From: Lachnospiraceae bacterium
Lineage (GTDB): Bacteria > Bacillota > Clostridia > Lachnospirales > Lachnospiraceae
Assembly: GCA_009779895.1 (NCBI GenBank)
Contig: WRBB01000029.1
Location: 1-33,931, forward strand
Direction: 5' to 3'
DNA: 33,931 nt
Below the pieces are notes generated by a model. The model made no database searches. It saw only the letters and a program-made list of their open reading frames with translations, and was not told where the DNA came from. Position numbers and translations under genes: made by a program. Below are positions 25,232 to 32,654 of the stretch, one piece after another. The first letter of the stretch is position 1; each line of letters begins with the position of its first letter.

Positions 25232-25316
25232 TGCGGAAGAAGGGACTTGAACCCTCACGAGCATAATGCTCACAAGATCCTTAGTCTTGCTCGTCTGCCA
25301 GTTCCGACACTTCCGC
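25232..25316 (-). tRNA. tRNA-Leu (anticodon AAG)
   Basis: Read on the minus strand, the acceptor arms GCGGAAG and CTTCCGC pair fully with discriminator A. The T arm is GAGGG-TTCAAGT-CCCTT, and a long variable arm (GAGC-ATTAT-GCTC) marks a class II tRNA. The anticodon stem CAAGA/TCTTG encloses the loop CTAAGGA, giving anticodon AAG, which decodes CUU and, if A34 becomes inosine, CUC as well. CCA is not encoded. A promoter and terminator flank it, so it is a single-gene unit. Confidence 0.93.
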
Positions 25317-25349
25317 AAATGTGGAAAGATATGTACTGCCACGACTGTT

Positions 25350-25379
25350 ATCTTACTATATAAAATATATAACTGTCAA
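25350..25379 (-). promoter_or_regulatory. tRNA-Leu promoter (minus strand)
   Basis: On the minus strand TTGACA (25379-25374) is followed after 18 bases by TAAGAT (25355-25350), 34 bases before the mature tRNA 5' end. Confidence 0.65.
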
Positions 25380-25390
25380 CCGGATTATGA

Positions 25391-25419
25391 ATGAAATGTT
25401 TTTATAAAAATGTTATAGT
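25391..25419 (+). promoter_or_regulatory. Possible promoter for the GNAT gene
   Basis: ATGAAA (4/6), a 17-base spacer and TATAGT (5/6) at 25414-25419, between the divergent tRNA promoter and the acetyltransferase start. Confidence 0.4.
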
Positions 25420-25464
25420 AAAAACGTGGTATTGTTTCATTAGGAATAACTATGGGGTACAATT

Positions 25465-25920
25465 ATGGAAATAAGAATTATTTATACAAATGGCAAGAAT
25501 GCGGATTTTATTTCTTTATGCAAAAAGCTTGATTTGGAGGCAGATGCGTTGATTGGCACTGATTTGCGAAAAGAATTTCATATAGATAATCATTTAGATG
25601 TTGTGCATGATGTTTTTGTGGCTTATTTTGAATATAAACCCATTGCTTGTGCAGGTTTTAAAGATAAAGGTGAAAAAAGGGCAGAGGTAAAACGGGTTTT
25701 TACAGAGGATGGCTTTCGTTGTTTGGGTATTTCTAAAAAATTGATGCGAAAAGTAGAAGAAGAAGCTAAGAAACAAGGATACCAAGAACTTGTTTTAGAA
25801 TCTAGTAAAGAGCTTGTAAATGCCATTAAAATGTATCAAAAATTGGGATACCAAGAAATAGAGAAATTTTATCCTTATGAAAATTCGACGATATCCATTT
25901 GCATGGGAAAGAAAATTTAA
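25465..25920 (+). CDS. GNAT-family N-acetyltransferase
   Basis: A 151-residue single-domain GNAT protein that would transfer an acetyl group from acetyl-CoA to an amine. The acetyl-CoA pyrophosphate loop is in the VKRVFTEDGFRCLGISKKLM region, followed by the typical amphipathic helix KVEEEAKKQGY. The strand LVLESSKE and the AIKMYQKLGYQEIEKF motif of the C-terminal lobe come next. The substrate is unknown; the size is typical of small-molecule or protein acetyltransferases. The SD site is weak. It is transcribed away from the tRNA-Leu gene and a separate promoter lies between it and dcd. Confidence 0.82.
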   Translation: MEIRIIYTNGKNADFISLCKKLDLEADALIGTDLRKEFHIDNHLDVVHDVFVAYFEYKPIACAGFKDKGEKRAEVKRVFTEDGFRCLGISKKLMRKVEEEAKKQGYQELVLESSKELVNAIKMYQKLGYQEIEKFYPYENSTISICMGKKI

Positions 25921-25929
25921 AAGGTATCC

Positions 25930-25958
25930 TTGACATCCTGACATATTTAACGCACAAT
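25930..25958 (+). promoter_or_regulatory. dcd promoter
   Basis: TTGACA at 25930-25935, a 17-base spacer and CACAAT (4/6) at 25953-25958. It probably drives dcd and the genes that follow with short gaps (nitroreductase, WYL regulator, S66 peptidase). Confidence 0.65.
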
Positions 25959-25994
25959 TGATAAAGAAATGAATATAAAATGGAGGATAGGTTC

Positions 25995-26546
25995 ATGATT
26001 TTATCAGGCAAAGAGATTTTGGCACAGATTAGAGAGGGCAACATTGATATTACCCCTTTTAATGAGCGTTTTGTCAATCCAAACAGTTACAATTTGCGTT
26101 TGCACAATGAGTTACTCGTTTATACCGATGAAATTTTGGATATGCAAAAGCCTTTGAATACAAAATCCATTATGATTCCGGAAGATGGTTTGTTGCTTCA
26201 GCCGGGAAAATTATATTTGGGGCGTACGTATGAAAAAACCTGTACCAACAAATATGTTCCTATGTTGGAGGGCCGTTCTTCCATTGGTCGCTTGGGTTTG
26301 TTTATACATGTAACAGCAGGATTTGGTGATATTGGTTTTTCGGGCTTTTGGACATTGGAAATCCAATGCATTCATCCCGTGAAAATTTATCCCATGGTAG
26401 AAATCGGTCAGATTTACTATCATACATTAGAGGGCGATTTTGACGGATACGATAGTGGGAAATATCAAAATAACACAGGAATACAACCTAGTTTACTGTA
26501 TCGGGATTTTAAGAAAAAAGAGAAAACGGGGATTGAGATTATTTAA
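25995..26546 (+). CDS. dcd: dCTP deaminase
   Basis: Converts dCTP to dUTP, the main bacterial route towards dTTP when followed by dUTPase. The 183-residue product has MILSGKEILAQI at the N-terminus, the nucleotide-binding EGRSSIGRLGL (92-102), GFGDIGFSGFWTLEI with the catalytic Glu122, and the flexible tail YQNNTGIQPS that closes over the substrate. GGAGG lies 9 bases before the ATG at 25995. The in-frame ATG at 25980 starts before that SD and is unlikely. Some family members also hydrolyse dUTP, but a separate dUTPase gene is present at 19769, so this one is more likely monofunctional. Confidence 0.93.
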   Translation: MILSGKEILAQIREGNIDITPFNERFVNPNSYNLRLHNELLVYTDEILDMQKPLNTKSIMIPEDGLLLQPGKLYLGRTYEKTCTNKYVPMLEGRSSIGRLGLFIHVTAGFGDIGFSGFWTLEIQCIHPVKIYPMVEIGQIYYHTLEGDFDGYDSGKYQNNTGIQPSLLYRDFKKKEKTGIEII

Positions 26547-26575
26547 AAATAGGATGTAGCAGAAAGGAGTTCGGA

Positions 26576-27106
26576 GTGATTTTAGATATTATAAAAAATA
26601 GAACCAGTTATCGTGGCACATATAAAAACACAGAAGTACCAAGGTGTGATTTGATTCAGATTATGGAAGCCGGTTTGGCGGCACCATCCGGATGCAATAA
26701 GCAAACAACCAGTTTGATTGCTGTTGATGACGCAGAACAATTGCGTAAATTGCGTGGGGTTATTTGTCCTAGTGTTGCAGAAACGGCTCCGGCCATGATC
26801 TGTGTGTTGACACAAAAAATTGTTGCATATCGGGGTAGATGTTTTCATATACAAGACTATTCAGCTGCAATTCAAAATATGTTGTTGGCGGCGATTGCAC
26901 TGGGATACCAAAGTTGTTGGTATGAGGGGCAAATTACAGATGTAGATAAAATTGGGGCGCAGATGGCAGATATTTTGGGTGTTCCTGCAGATTATGATCT
27001 TATTTGCTTTTTACCAATTGGAATTGCATCCCAACCGTTATCTCATGCAAATAAAAAGCCCTTTGCAAAGCGGGCTTGGTTTAATGAATTTCCAAAGGTA
27101 ACTTAA
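26576..27106 (+). CDS. Nitroreductase-family flavoprotein
   Basis: A 176-residue FMN-binding oxidoreductase of the nitroreductase superfamily. The N-terminal helix DIIKNRTSYRGTYKN provides the phosphate-binding RxSxR-like segment, AAPSGCNKQTTS contacts the flavin, and HIQDYSAAIQNMLLAAIALGYQSCWYEGQI is represented by its conserved core DYSAAIQNMLLAA. The C-terminal LPIGIASQPL matches the family. It uses NAD(P)H to reduce nitroaromatics, quinones or an unknown natural substrate. The start is a GTG with AAGGAG 6 bases upstream. A WYL-domain regulator gene begins two bases after the stop, suggesting co-regulation. Confidence 0.87.
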   Translation: MILDIIKNRTSYRGTYKNTEVPRCDLIQIMEAGLAAPSGCNKQTTSLIAVDDAEQLRKLRGVICPSVAETAPAMICVLTQKIVAYRGRCFHIQDYSAAIQNMLLAAIALGYQSCWYEGQITDVDKIGAQMADILGVPADYDLICFLPIGIASQPLSHANKKPFAKRAWFNEFPKVT

Positions 27107-27107
27107 A

Positions 27108-28007
27108 ATGCAGATCAACCGATTATTTGAAATTATTTACATTTTGCTACATAAGAAAAAAGTGGCAGCCGGTGAACTTGCCAGTGAACTTAATGTGTCA
27201 AACCGTACTATTTATCGGGATATTGATATATTAAGTTCGGCCGGTATTCCCGTGTATACAGAAAAAGGCAAGGGTGGGGGTATCCGCTTGTTGCCTGAGT
27301 TTGTGTTGAATAAATCAATTTTGAGTGAGCAGGAGCAAAGAGAAATTTTATCTGCATTACATGGTTTATCCCACGTAAAGTCAGGTGATACCAATAAAGT
27401 TTTGCAAAAGATGTCTACCATATTTAATAAGACTGCGATCAACTGGTTGGAAGTAGATTTTACGGATTGGTATTGGGAAAATGATTTATTTCATGCGTTA
27501 AAAAGTGCTATTTTGGAGCAGTTTATCATTCGGTTTGATTATTATAATAGTTATGGTGAAAAAAGTGCTCGTTCTGTTGAACCGTTGCAACTTTATTTCA
27601 AATCTCATTCTTGGTACTTGAAAGGTTTTTGTTTGGACAAGCAAGATATGAGAATATATAAATTAACAAGGTTGAAGAATTTCCTGAAAACTTCAGAGCA
27701 TTTTGTGCATCGGGATTCCGTTGATATTTCAATGAATTCAAATTCAAGACATTCACAGGATGATTTCAAAACTTTTGTGTTTCGCATTGAGCCGGAAATG
27801 ACATATCAGATGTTTGATGACTTTGATGAAAGTGAAATAGAAAAGCAAACAGATGATAGTTTTATTGTGACGACGCAGATACCCGAAACGGATTGGCTTT
27901 ATGGTTTTATATTACAATATGGTGTGCATATTGAAGTGTTGGAGCCAAAGCACATTCGAGAGATTATCCGAGAAAAAGCAAAGAAGATTTTAGGAAAATA
28001 TACATAA
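27108..28007 (+). CDS. WYL-domain transcriptional regulator (YafY type)
   Basis: A 299-residue DNA-binding regulator. The N-terminal 60 residues form a winged helix (AAGELASELNVSNRTIYRDIDIL) with the wing GKGGGIRLL. The middle part has the WYL domain with EPLQLYFKSHSWYLKGFC and a following R/K-rich strand that binds a small ligand or nucleic acid. The C-terminal domain matches the WCX extension. Such proteins often control the neighbouring gene, here the nitroreductase two bases upstream. The ligand is unknown. SD-like AAAGG lies within the nitroreductase end. Confidence 0.87.
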   Translation: MQINRLFEIIYILLHKKKVAAGELASELNVSNRTIYRDIDILSSAGIPVYTEKGKGGGIRLLPEFVLNKSILSEQEQREILSALHGLSHVKSGDTNKVLQKMSTIFNKTAINWLEVDFTDWYWENDLFHALKSAILEQFIIRFDYYNSYGEKSARSVEPLQLYFKSHSWYLKGFCLDKQDMRIYKLTRLKNFLKTSEHFVHRDSVDISMNSNSRHSQDDFKTFVFRIEPEMTYQMFDDFDESEIEKQTDDSFIVTTQIPETDWLYGFILQYGVHIEVLEPKHIREIIREKAKKILGKYT

Positions 28008-28021
28008 AAGGAGAATGGAGT

Positions 28022-29014
28022 ATGAAATTTAGTTCGTTAAAAAAAGGCGATGTTATCGGTATTTATTCCCCATCGGCACCGGCGACTGCTACGGCACCTA
28101 AGCGGTTTGCGCGCGGAAAGGCATTTTTGGAAGAGAAAGGATTTCATATCCATACAGGAAATCTTACTGGCAAGCAAGATTTTTACCGTTCCGGCAATAT
28201 CCAAGAACGGGCAGAAGAGTTAAATGAATTGATTCGTAATCCGGAGATAAAGTGTATTATGTCAGCGATTGGTGGTTGGAATTCAAATTCTATACTGCCT
28301 TATCTTGATTATGAAACATTTGCTAAAAATCCAAAGATTATGATTGGTTATTCTGATGTGACAGCGATTCTTCTGGCGATTTATGCAAAGACAGGTATCC
28401 CTACTTTTTATGGGCCTGCCTTGATTCCGTCTTTTGGTGAGTTTGCTCCTTTTGTTGATTTTACATATGAATATTTTGATGATATTTTGGTCCAAGAGGT
28501 GGAATTGCCTTATGCATTAAAAAAACCACCTTATTGGACGGATGAATTTGTTAACTGGGAAGAAAAAACAAAAGAAAAAGAGCGGTACGAAAATGATTGG
28601 ATTTGTGTCAATAGAGGAAAAACAAGCGGTCGTTTGATTGGTGGAAATTTGGAAACAATGCTGGGTATTTGGGGTAGCGAATATATGCCTGACATAAAAT
28701 CAGGTGATGTTTTGATGATTGAAGATTGCACACAAAATGCCGCGACTACAGAACGTTGTTTTGCACATTTAAAAGCCAATGGTATCTTCGATAAAGTATC
28801 CGGTATTATCCTTGGTAAGCATGAGCAGTTTCATGACCAGAAAACAGGCAAAAAACCATATGAAATTTTATTAGAAGTTTTAAATGGGCAGAAGATACCA
28901 TTGCTTGCTGATTTTGATTGTTGTCACACCCATCCGATGCTGACTATGCCAATTGGAGTAGAGATTGGATTGGATGCAACAAATAAAAGTGTGAAGATTT
29001 CTGAGATGCTTTGA
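28022..29014 (+). CDS. S66-family LD-carboxypeptidase (LdcA/MccF-like)
   Basis: A serine peptidase family that either trims the terminal D-Ala from peptidoglycan tetrapeptides (LdcA) or cleaves microcin C-type peptide-nucleotides for self-immunity (MccF). The 330-residue product has the nucleophile S111 in MIGYSDVTAIL, a Glu in MIEDCTQNA and the His of CHTHPMLTMPIG, forming the Ser-Glu-His triad. The N-terminus GDVIGIYSPSAP and GRLIGGNLETMLG are typical of the family. The length leans towards the MccF-like branch, but the two activities cannot be separated by eye. AAGGAG precedes the ATG, which is 14 bases after the WYL gene. Confidence 0.87.
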   Translation: MKFSSLKKGDVIGIYSPSAPATATAPKRFARGKAFLEEKGFHIHTGNLTGKQDFYRSGNIQERAEELNELIRNPEIKCIMSAIGGWNSNSILPYLDYETFAKNPKIMIGYSDVTAILLAIYAKTGIPTFYGPALIPSFGEFAPFVDFTYEYFDDILVQEVELPYALKKPPYWTDEFVNWEEKTKEKERYENDWICVNRGKTSGRLIGGNLETMLGIWGSEYMPDIKSGDVLMIEDCTQNAATTERCFAHLKANGIFDKVSGIILGKHEQFHDQKTGKKPYEILLEVLNGQKIPLLADFDCCHTHPMLTMPIGVEIGLDATNKSVKISEML

Positions 29015-29034
29015 TTCATTTAACATACTTAAGT

Positions 29035-29063
29035 TTGCACTCAAATGAGATTAAGGATATAAT
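29035..29063 (+). promoter_or_regulatory. mutL promoter
   Basis: TTGCAC at 29035-29040 (4/6), 17-base spacer, TATAAT at 29058-29063 (6/6). The predicted leader is about 43 bases, with the SD AAGGAG at 29101-29106. Confidence 0.8.
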
Positions 29064-29111
29064 ACCATTGAAAGAGCTTGTAGACTTGGAATACTTAAGC
29101 AAGGAGTTTTG

Positions 29112-30965
29112 ATGTCACAAATTCAAGTATTAGATCAGATTACAATAGATAAAATCGCAGCAGGAGAAGTCATTGAACGTCCGGCTTCCATCGTGAAAGA
29201 ATTGGTGGAAAATGCTATTGATGCAGGTGGTACGAATATTCTTATTGAGATTGAGGGCGGTGGTATTACTTTGATTCGCATTTCTGACAATGGACATGGC
29301 ATTGCCAAGGCAGATGTTGCGAAAGCTTTTTTGCGTCATTCTACCAGTAAAATTCGCCAAGTGGAAGATTTGAATGTGATTCAGACATTGGGTTTTCGCG
29401 GTGAAGCATTATCTAGTATTGCAGCGGTTGCCAAAGTAGAATTAATAACCAAACAAAAAGATGAACTTATGGGTACTAACTACAAAATAGAGGGAGCGCA
29501 GGAAGTTTCTTTGGAAGATGCTGCGGCACCTGATGGTACGACATTTTTTATTCGTCAATTATTTTATAATGTACCGGCACGAAAGAAGTTTTTGAAATCA
29601 GCAACAACAGAGGGTGGGCACGTACAAGACTTGCTTATTCGTTTGGCTTTATCTCACCCGGAAATTGCTTTTACATTTATTCATAATAAGCAAGAGAAAC
29701 TGCGGACAGCAGGCAACGGAAAGTTAAAAGATGTAATTTATGCCCTATATGGCAGAGAAGTAGCGAATCATTTATTAGAGGTGAATTATGTCAAAGAGGG
29801 CTTTGGAATCAAAGGCTTTTTAGGTAAGCCGGAGATAAATCGAGGCAATCGTAGTTATGAGACCTTTTTTGTCAATGGGCGTTATATTAAAAGTGCTATG
29901 ATTTCAAAAAGTATAGAGGATGGTTATAAAAACTTTGTGATGCAACATAAGTTTCCTTTTGTGGTGTTGCATTTTACCATTGATGGAGAGCAGGTGGATG
30001 TAAATGTACATCCGACGAAAATGGAATTGCGTTTTCAAAATCATCAGGAAGTATTTCAAAATATATATGACTGTGTTCATCAGACTTTATTAGAGCCAGA
30101 ATTGATCCCAAAAGTGGAATTACCTACTCCTAGCAAAGGGAAAAAGGAGATGTCCGAATCTCATGTTACAAAAGAGAGCAGCAGCCCGTTTTTGTTGCGT
30201 CCCCAAAGTAATCGTACTACCATGAGTCCTACTATTCAGCAGGCGGATACGCTTCAGGAAAAAGGGGAAGCGTATTTTATTACAAAAATGCGGGAACGGG
30301 TGCATCAGTATTATGATAAAAGAGAAGATACGAGTAACGAACAGTTGCATCTTATCGAAGCAGGATTGTTAAAAGGTGTGCATAAACCGAATTATCGTTT
30401 GATTGGACAGGTTTTTGATACATATTGGTTGGTTGCTTTTCAAGAAAGTTTGTACATAATTGATCAGCATGCGGCCCATGAAAAAGTGCTATATGAACGT
30501 ACATTGAAAGATTTAAAAACACGGGAGCATACTTCCCAACAGATTAGCCCACCTATTATTTTGAAATTGCATATGAGCGAAGCAAATTTATTAGAAACGT
30601 ATCTATCCAGTTTTACGAGGATTGGTTTTGAGATTGATTCTTTTGGAGGGGAAGAATATGCAGTGCGAGCTGTGCCCGGAAATTTATTTTCATTGGCAAA
30701 AAAAGAGCTTTTGATAGAAATGTTGGATGCATTGGCAGCAGGAATTCATTCGAATATGGCGGTAGATCTGGTGGATGAAAAAATTGCGTCGATTTCTTGT
30801 CGGGCGGCAGTAAAAGGAAATCAACGATTGTCAGGCGCAGAGGTTGATCAATTAATGGAAGAATTGTTGACCTTAGAAAACCCTTATTTTTGTCCCCATG
30901 GCAGACCAACGATTATTTCATTTACCAAACGGGAGTTAGAAAAAAAATTTAAACGAATTGTATAA
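29112..30965 (+). CDS. mutL: DNA mismatch repair protein MutL (endonuclease type)
   Basis: MutL couples mismatch recognition by MutS to strand removal. The 617-residue product has a GHKL ATPase domain with motif I ELVENAIDAGG (E33 as base), motif II DNGHGI (59-64) and motif III GFRGEALSSIA (94-104). A variable linker follows, and then a dimerisation/nuclease domain with DQHAAHEKVLYE at residues 451-462, CRAAVKG, and CPHGRPT near the C-terminus. These metal-site motifs mark the nicking form found in bacteria lacking MutH. I chose the ATG at 29112, 5 bases after AAGGAG, rather than TTG 29109. mutS is not upstream, unlike in most Firmicutes. Confidence 0.96.
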   Translation: MSQIQVLDQITIDKIAAGEVIERPASIVKELVENAIDAGGTNILIEIEGGGITLIRISDNGHGIAKADVAKAFLRHSTSKIRQVEDLNVIQTLGFRGEALSSIAAVAKVELITKQKDELMGTNYKIEGAQEVSLEDAAAPDGTTFFIRQLFYNVPARKKFLKSATTEGGHVQDLLIRLALSHPEIAFTFIHNKQEKLRTAGNGKLKDVIYALYGREVANHLLEVNYVKEGFGIKGFLGKPEINRGNRSYETFFVNGRYIKSAMISKSIEDGYKNFVMQHKFPFVVLHFTIDGEQVDVNVHPTKMELRFQNHQEVFQNIYDCVHQTLLEPELIPKVELPTPSKGKKEMSESHVTKESSSPFLLRPQSNRTTMSPTIQQADTLQEKGEAYFITKMRERVHQYYDKREDTSNEQLHLIEAGLLKGVHKPNYRLIGQVFDTYWLVAFQESLYIIDQHAAHEKVLYERTLKDLKTREHTSQQISPPIILKLHMSEANLLETYLSSFTRIGFEIDSFGGEEYAVRAVPGNLFSLAKKELLIEMLDALAAGIHSNMAVDLVDEKIASISCRAAVKGNQRLSGAEVDQLMEELLTLENPYFCPHGRPTIISFTKRELEKKFKRIV

Positions 30966-30992
30966 AAAAACAACCAAAAAGGAGCAAGATAA

Positions 30993-31727
30993 ATGTTTTT
31001 GAAAAATAAGAAGATGGTAATAAAAAGGATGATATTTGTATTAGCATTCACTTTGTTATTGACGGGTTGTACATCTATGTTTGATTCTGTTGTTTCAACG
31101 ACAGAATGTGAACATGAGTTGGAAACGGATTGTGAACATGAACAAGCGGATGAACCGGAAATAACCGGCCATTATGAAAGAATTTTGGAAATGCCTATTG
31201 TAGCCGGAGAACCTATGCGACATCGAGCTAGAGTTGTGATTATAACGGAAGATGTAAGTGACGTTTTAAGTGTTTTGGAATACTTAATCGAAAAATACCA
31301 GGGAACCGTGATTAGTTTCAATACAAGAGAGATTCATGATTCCTATAAGGATGGTGGACGACCTCATTTTATGACGCACATTCCCATAGAATATTATCAG
31401 AATATGTTATTGCAATTGCGAGAAATAGAAGTGATTGATTATTTGAGTTTAGATACTGTAAATACAGCAGCGGAATTTGCAGAGTTTCGTTCAAAGAGAG
31501 ATGTTTTGCTTTTACAAGTAGAACAATTTCAAGCCTTACGAGAGGCGACGGAAGAGATGCATGATTTGATTTTGCTGGAAACACAAATTGGTGAGACGCT
31601 ATTGGAGATTGAGATAGTTGAAAGAGAGATACGTAGGATAGAAGCCTCTGTTGATTATGCAACCATCGAGGTGGGAATACGTAGACCACGTTCCACAGGA
31701 TTTTTTGATTGGTATATGTGGAAATAG
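30993..31727 (+). CDS. DUF4349-like lipoprotein
   Basis: A 244-residue predicted lipoprotein: a basic N-terminus, a hydrophobic stretch and the lipobox LLTGC with the acylated cysteine C26. After an acidic spacer the rest resembles DUF4349: RARVVIITEDVSDVLSVLEYL, a strand ending in THIPIEYYQNMLLQL, then a coiled coil with LLQVEQFQAL and IVEREIRRIEA, and ATIEVGIRRP. DUF4349 proteins usually end in a membrane helix; this one stops soon after FFDWYMWK without one, so the lipid would be its only anchor. The spacer holds an exact eight-residue repeat unit (CEHELETD then CEHE). AAGGAG precedes the ATG. Function unknown; a role at the cell surface is inferred. Confidence 0.75.
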   Translation: MFLKNKKMVIKRMIFVLAFTLLLTGCTSMFDSVVSTTECEHELETDCEHEQADEPEITGHYERILEMPIVAGEPMRHRARVVIITEDVSDVLSVLEYLIEKYQGTVISFNTREIHDSYKDGGRPHFMTHIPIEYYQNMLLQLREIEVIDYLSLDTVNTAAEFAEFRSKRDVLLLQVEQFQALREATEEMHDLILLETQIGETLLEIEIVEREIRRIEASVDYATIEVGIRRPRSTGFFDWYMWK

Positions 31728-31778
31728 TAACGTTGTGACAAAAGAAAACGTGTATCAATTTAGGAGGAATGAGAAAAG

Positions 31779-32081
31779 ATGAATCGAAGAGGTAGCAATA
31801 TTATTCGCTTAGTAGCAGGTGGTTATTTGGCTTATTTGGGTTTTTCCTTGTTGCAGAATTTGCGTGAAGAACAACCAACCCATTATATACCCATGTCTGC
31901 GGTAGCGATTTTATTTATGATTTTAGGTGTAGGTATTGTAGGTTGGGCAATACGTGGTTTTCTTTTGGAAAACAAAAAGAACGTGGAAGAACAACAAGAA
32001 AATGATGGAGATTTAATAGAAGAACGTGATGAAGAAACAAACAGTGATGTGAGTGTAAAAGATATGAATAAGGAGAAGTAA
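31779..32081 (+). CDS. Small membrane protein, 100 residues
   Basis: I do not recognise a named family. The product has two predicted membrane helices (about residues 8-27 and 40-62) separated by a short charged loop. After them comes a hydrophilic, strongly acidic tail of about 35 residues with many Glu, Asp and Asn. AGGAGG lies 11 bases before the ATG. The ispF ATG follows its stop codon with no gap, and the ispF SD site is inside this gene, so the two are translationally coupled. The lipoprotein gene 51 bases upstream may be part of the same transcript. Confidence 0.75.
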   Translation: MNRRGSNIIRLVAGGYLAYLGFSLLQNLREEQPTHYIPMSAVAILFMILGVGIVGWAIRGFLLENKKNVEEQQENDGDLIEERDEETNSDVSVKDMNKEK

Positions 32082-32639
32082 ATGCGTGTTGGTTTCGGTT
32101 ATGATGTTCATAAATTGGTAGAGGAACGTGATTTGATTCTTGGTGGTGTACGTATTCCTTATAAAAAAGGGTTGGCAGGTCATTCGGACGCAGATGTTTT
32201 GGTGCATAGTATTATGGACGCTTTATTAGGTGCCATGGCACTTGGAGATATTGGTTCTCATTTTCCTGATACAGAAGACATTTATAAAGGGATTTCCAGT
32301 TTAACACTATTAGAGAACGTGGGTACATTGATAGAAGAAAATCGTTATATCATTGGAAATATTGATAGCACTATAGTTGCACAGGCACCCAAAATGAAAC
32401 CATACATAGAGGAAATGCGAAAAAATATTGCAGCTGTGTTGGGGATTTCATTGGTGCAAATCAATGTAAAAGCAACGACGGAAGAGGGTTTGGGTTTCTC
32501 CGGTGCAGGGGAGGGTATTTCTGCTCAAGCGATTTGTTCTTTGGAGAAAATTACTAATATCAGTAGTTTTGCCGTGGCTGATTCAGAATTTCCTCATGTA
32601 GGTTGCGGTGGTTGCAAAAAGCATCATTCGCATAAATGA
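32082..32639 (+). CDS. ispF: 2-C-methyl-D-erythritol 2,4-cyclodiphosphate synthase with Cys/His tail
   Basis: IspF makes the cyclic diphosphate intermediate in the MEP route to isoprenoids. The 185-residue product has the zinc ligands D8 and H10 (GYDVHKL) and H42 ([12 protein letters not shown]), the AGHSDADV block, and [12 protein letters not shown] near the core's end. The core ends near residue 156, where most family members stop (E. coli has 159). Here a 29-residue extension follows, ending in C175, C178, H181, H182 and H184 ([13 protein letters not shown]). That tail looks able to bind metal. The ATG abuts the upstream gene's stop codon, with AAGGAG just before. Confidence 0.93.
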   Translation: MRVGFGYDVHKLVEERDLILGGVRIPYKKGLAGHSDADVLVHSIMDALLGAMALGDIGSHFPDTEDIYKGISSLTLLENVGTLIEENRYIIGNIDSTIVAQAPKMKPYIEEMRKNIAAVLGISLVQINVKATTEEGLGFSGAGEGISAQAICSLEKITNISSFAVADSEFPHVGCGGCKKHHSHK

Positions 32640-32654
32640 GAATGGAGTGGATTT

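Noticed and set aside
25050-25250. Plus-strand open frame of 66 codons opposite the transporter start and tRNA.
   Set aside because: It covers the transporter N-terminus and part of the tRNA gene in antisense and has no family resemblance.
24185-25342. A longer minus-strand reading frame that extends the transporter by 75 residues to 25342.
   Set aside because: The extension runs through the tRNA-Leu gene and its terminator. The ATG at 25117 has a proper SD site and begins the hydrophobic family N-terminus.
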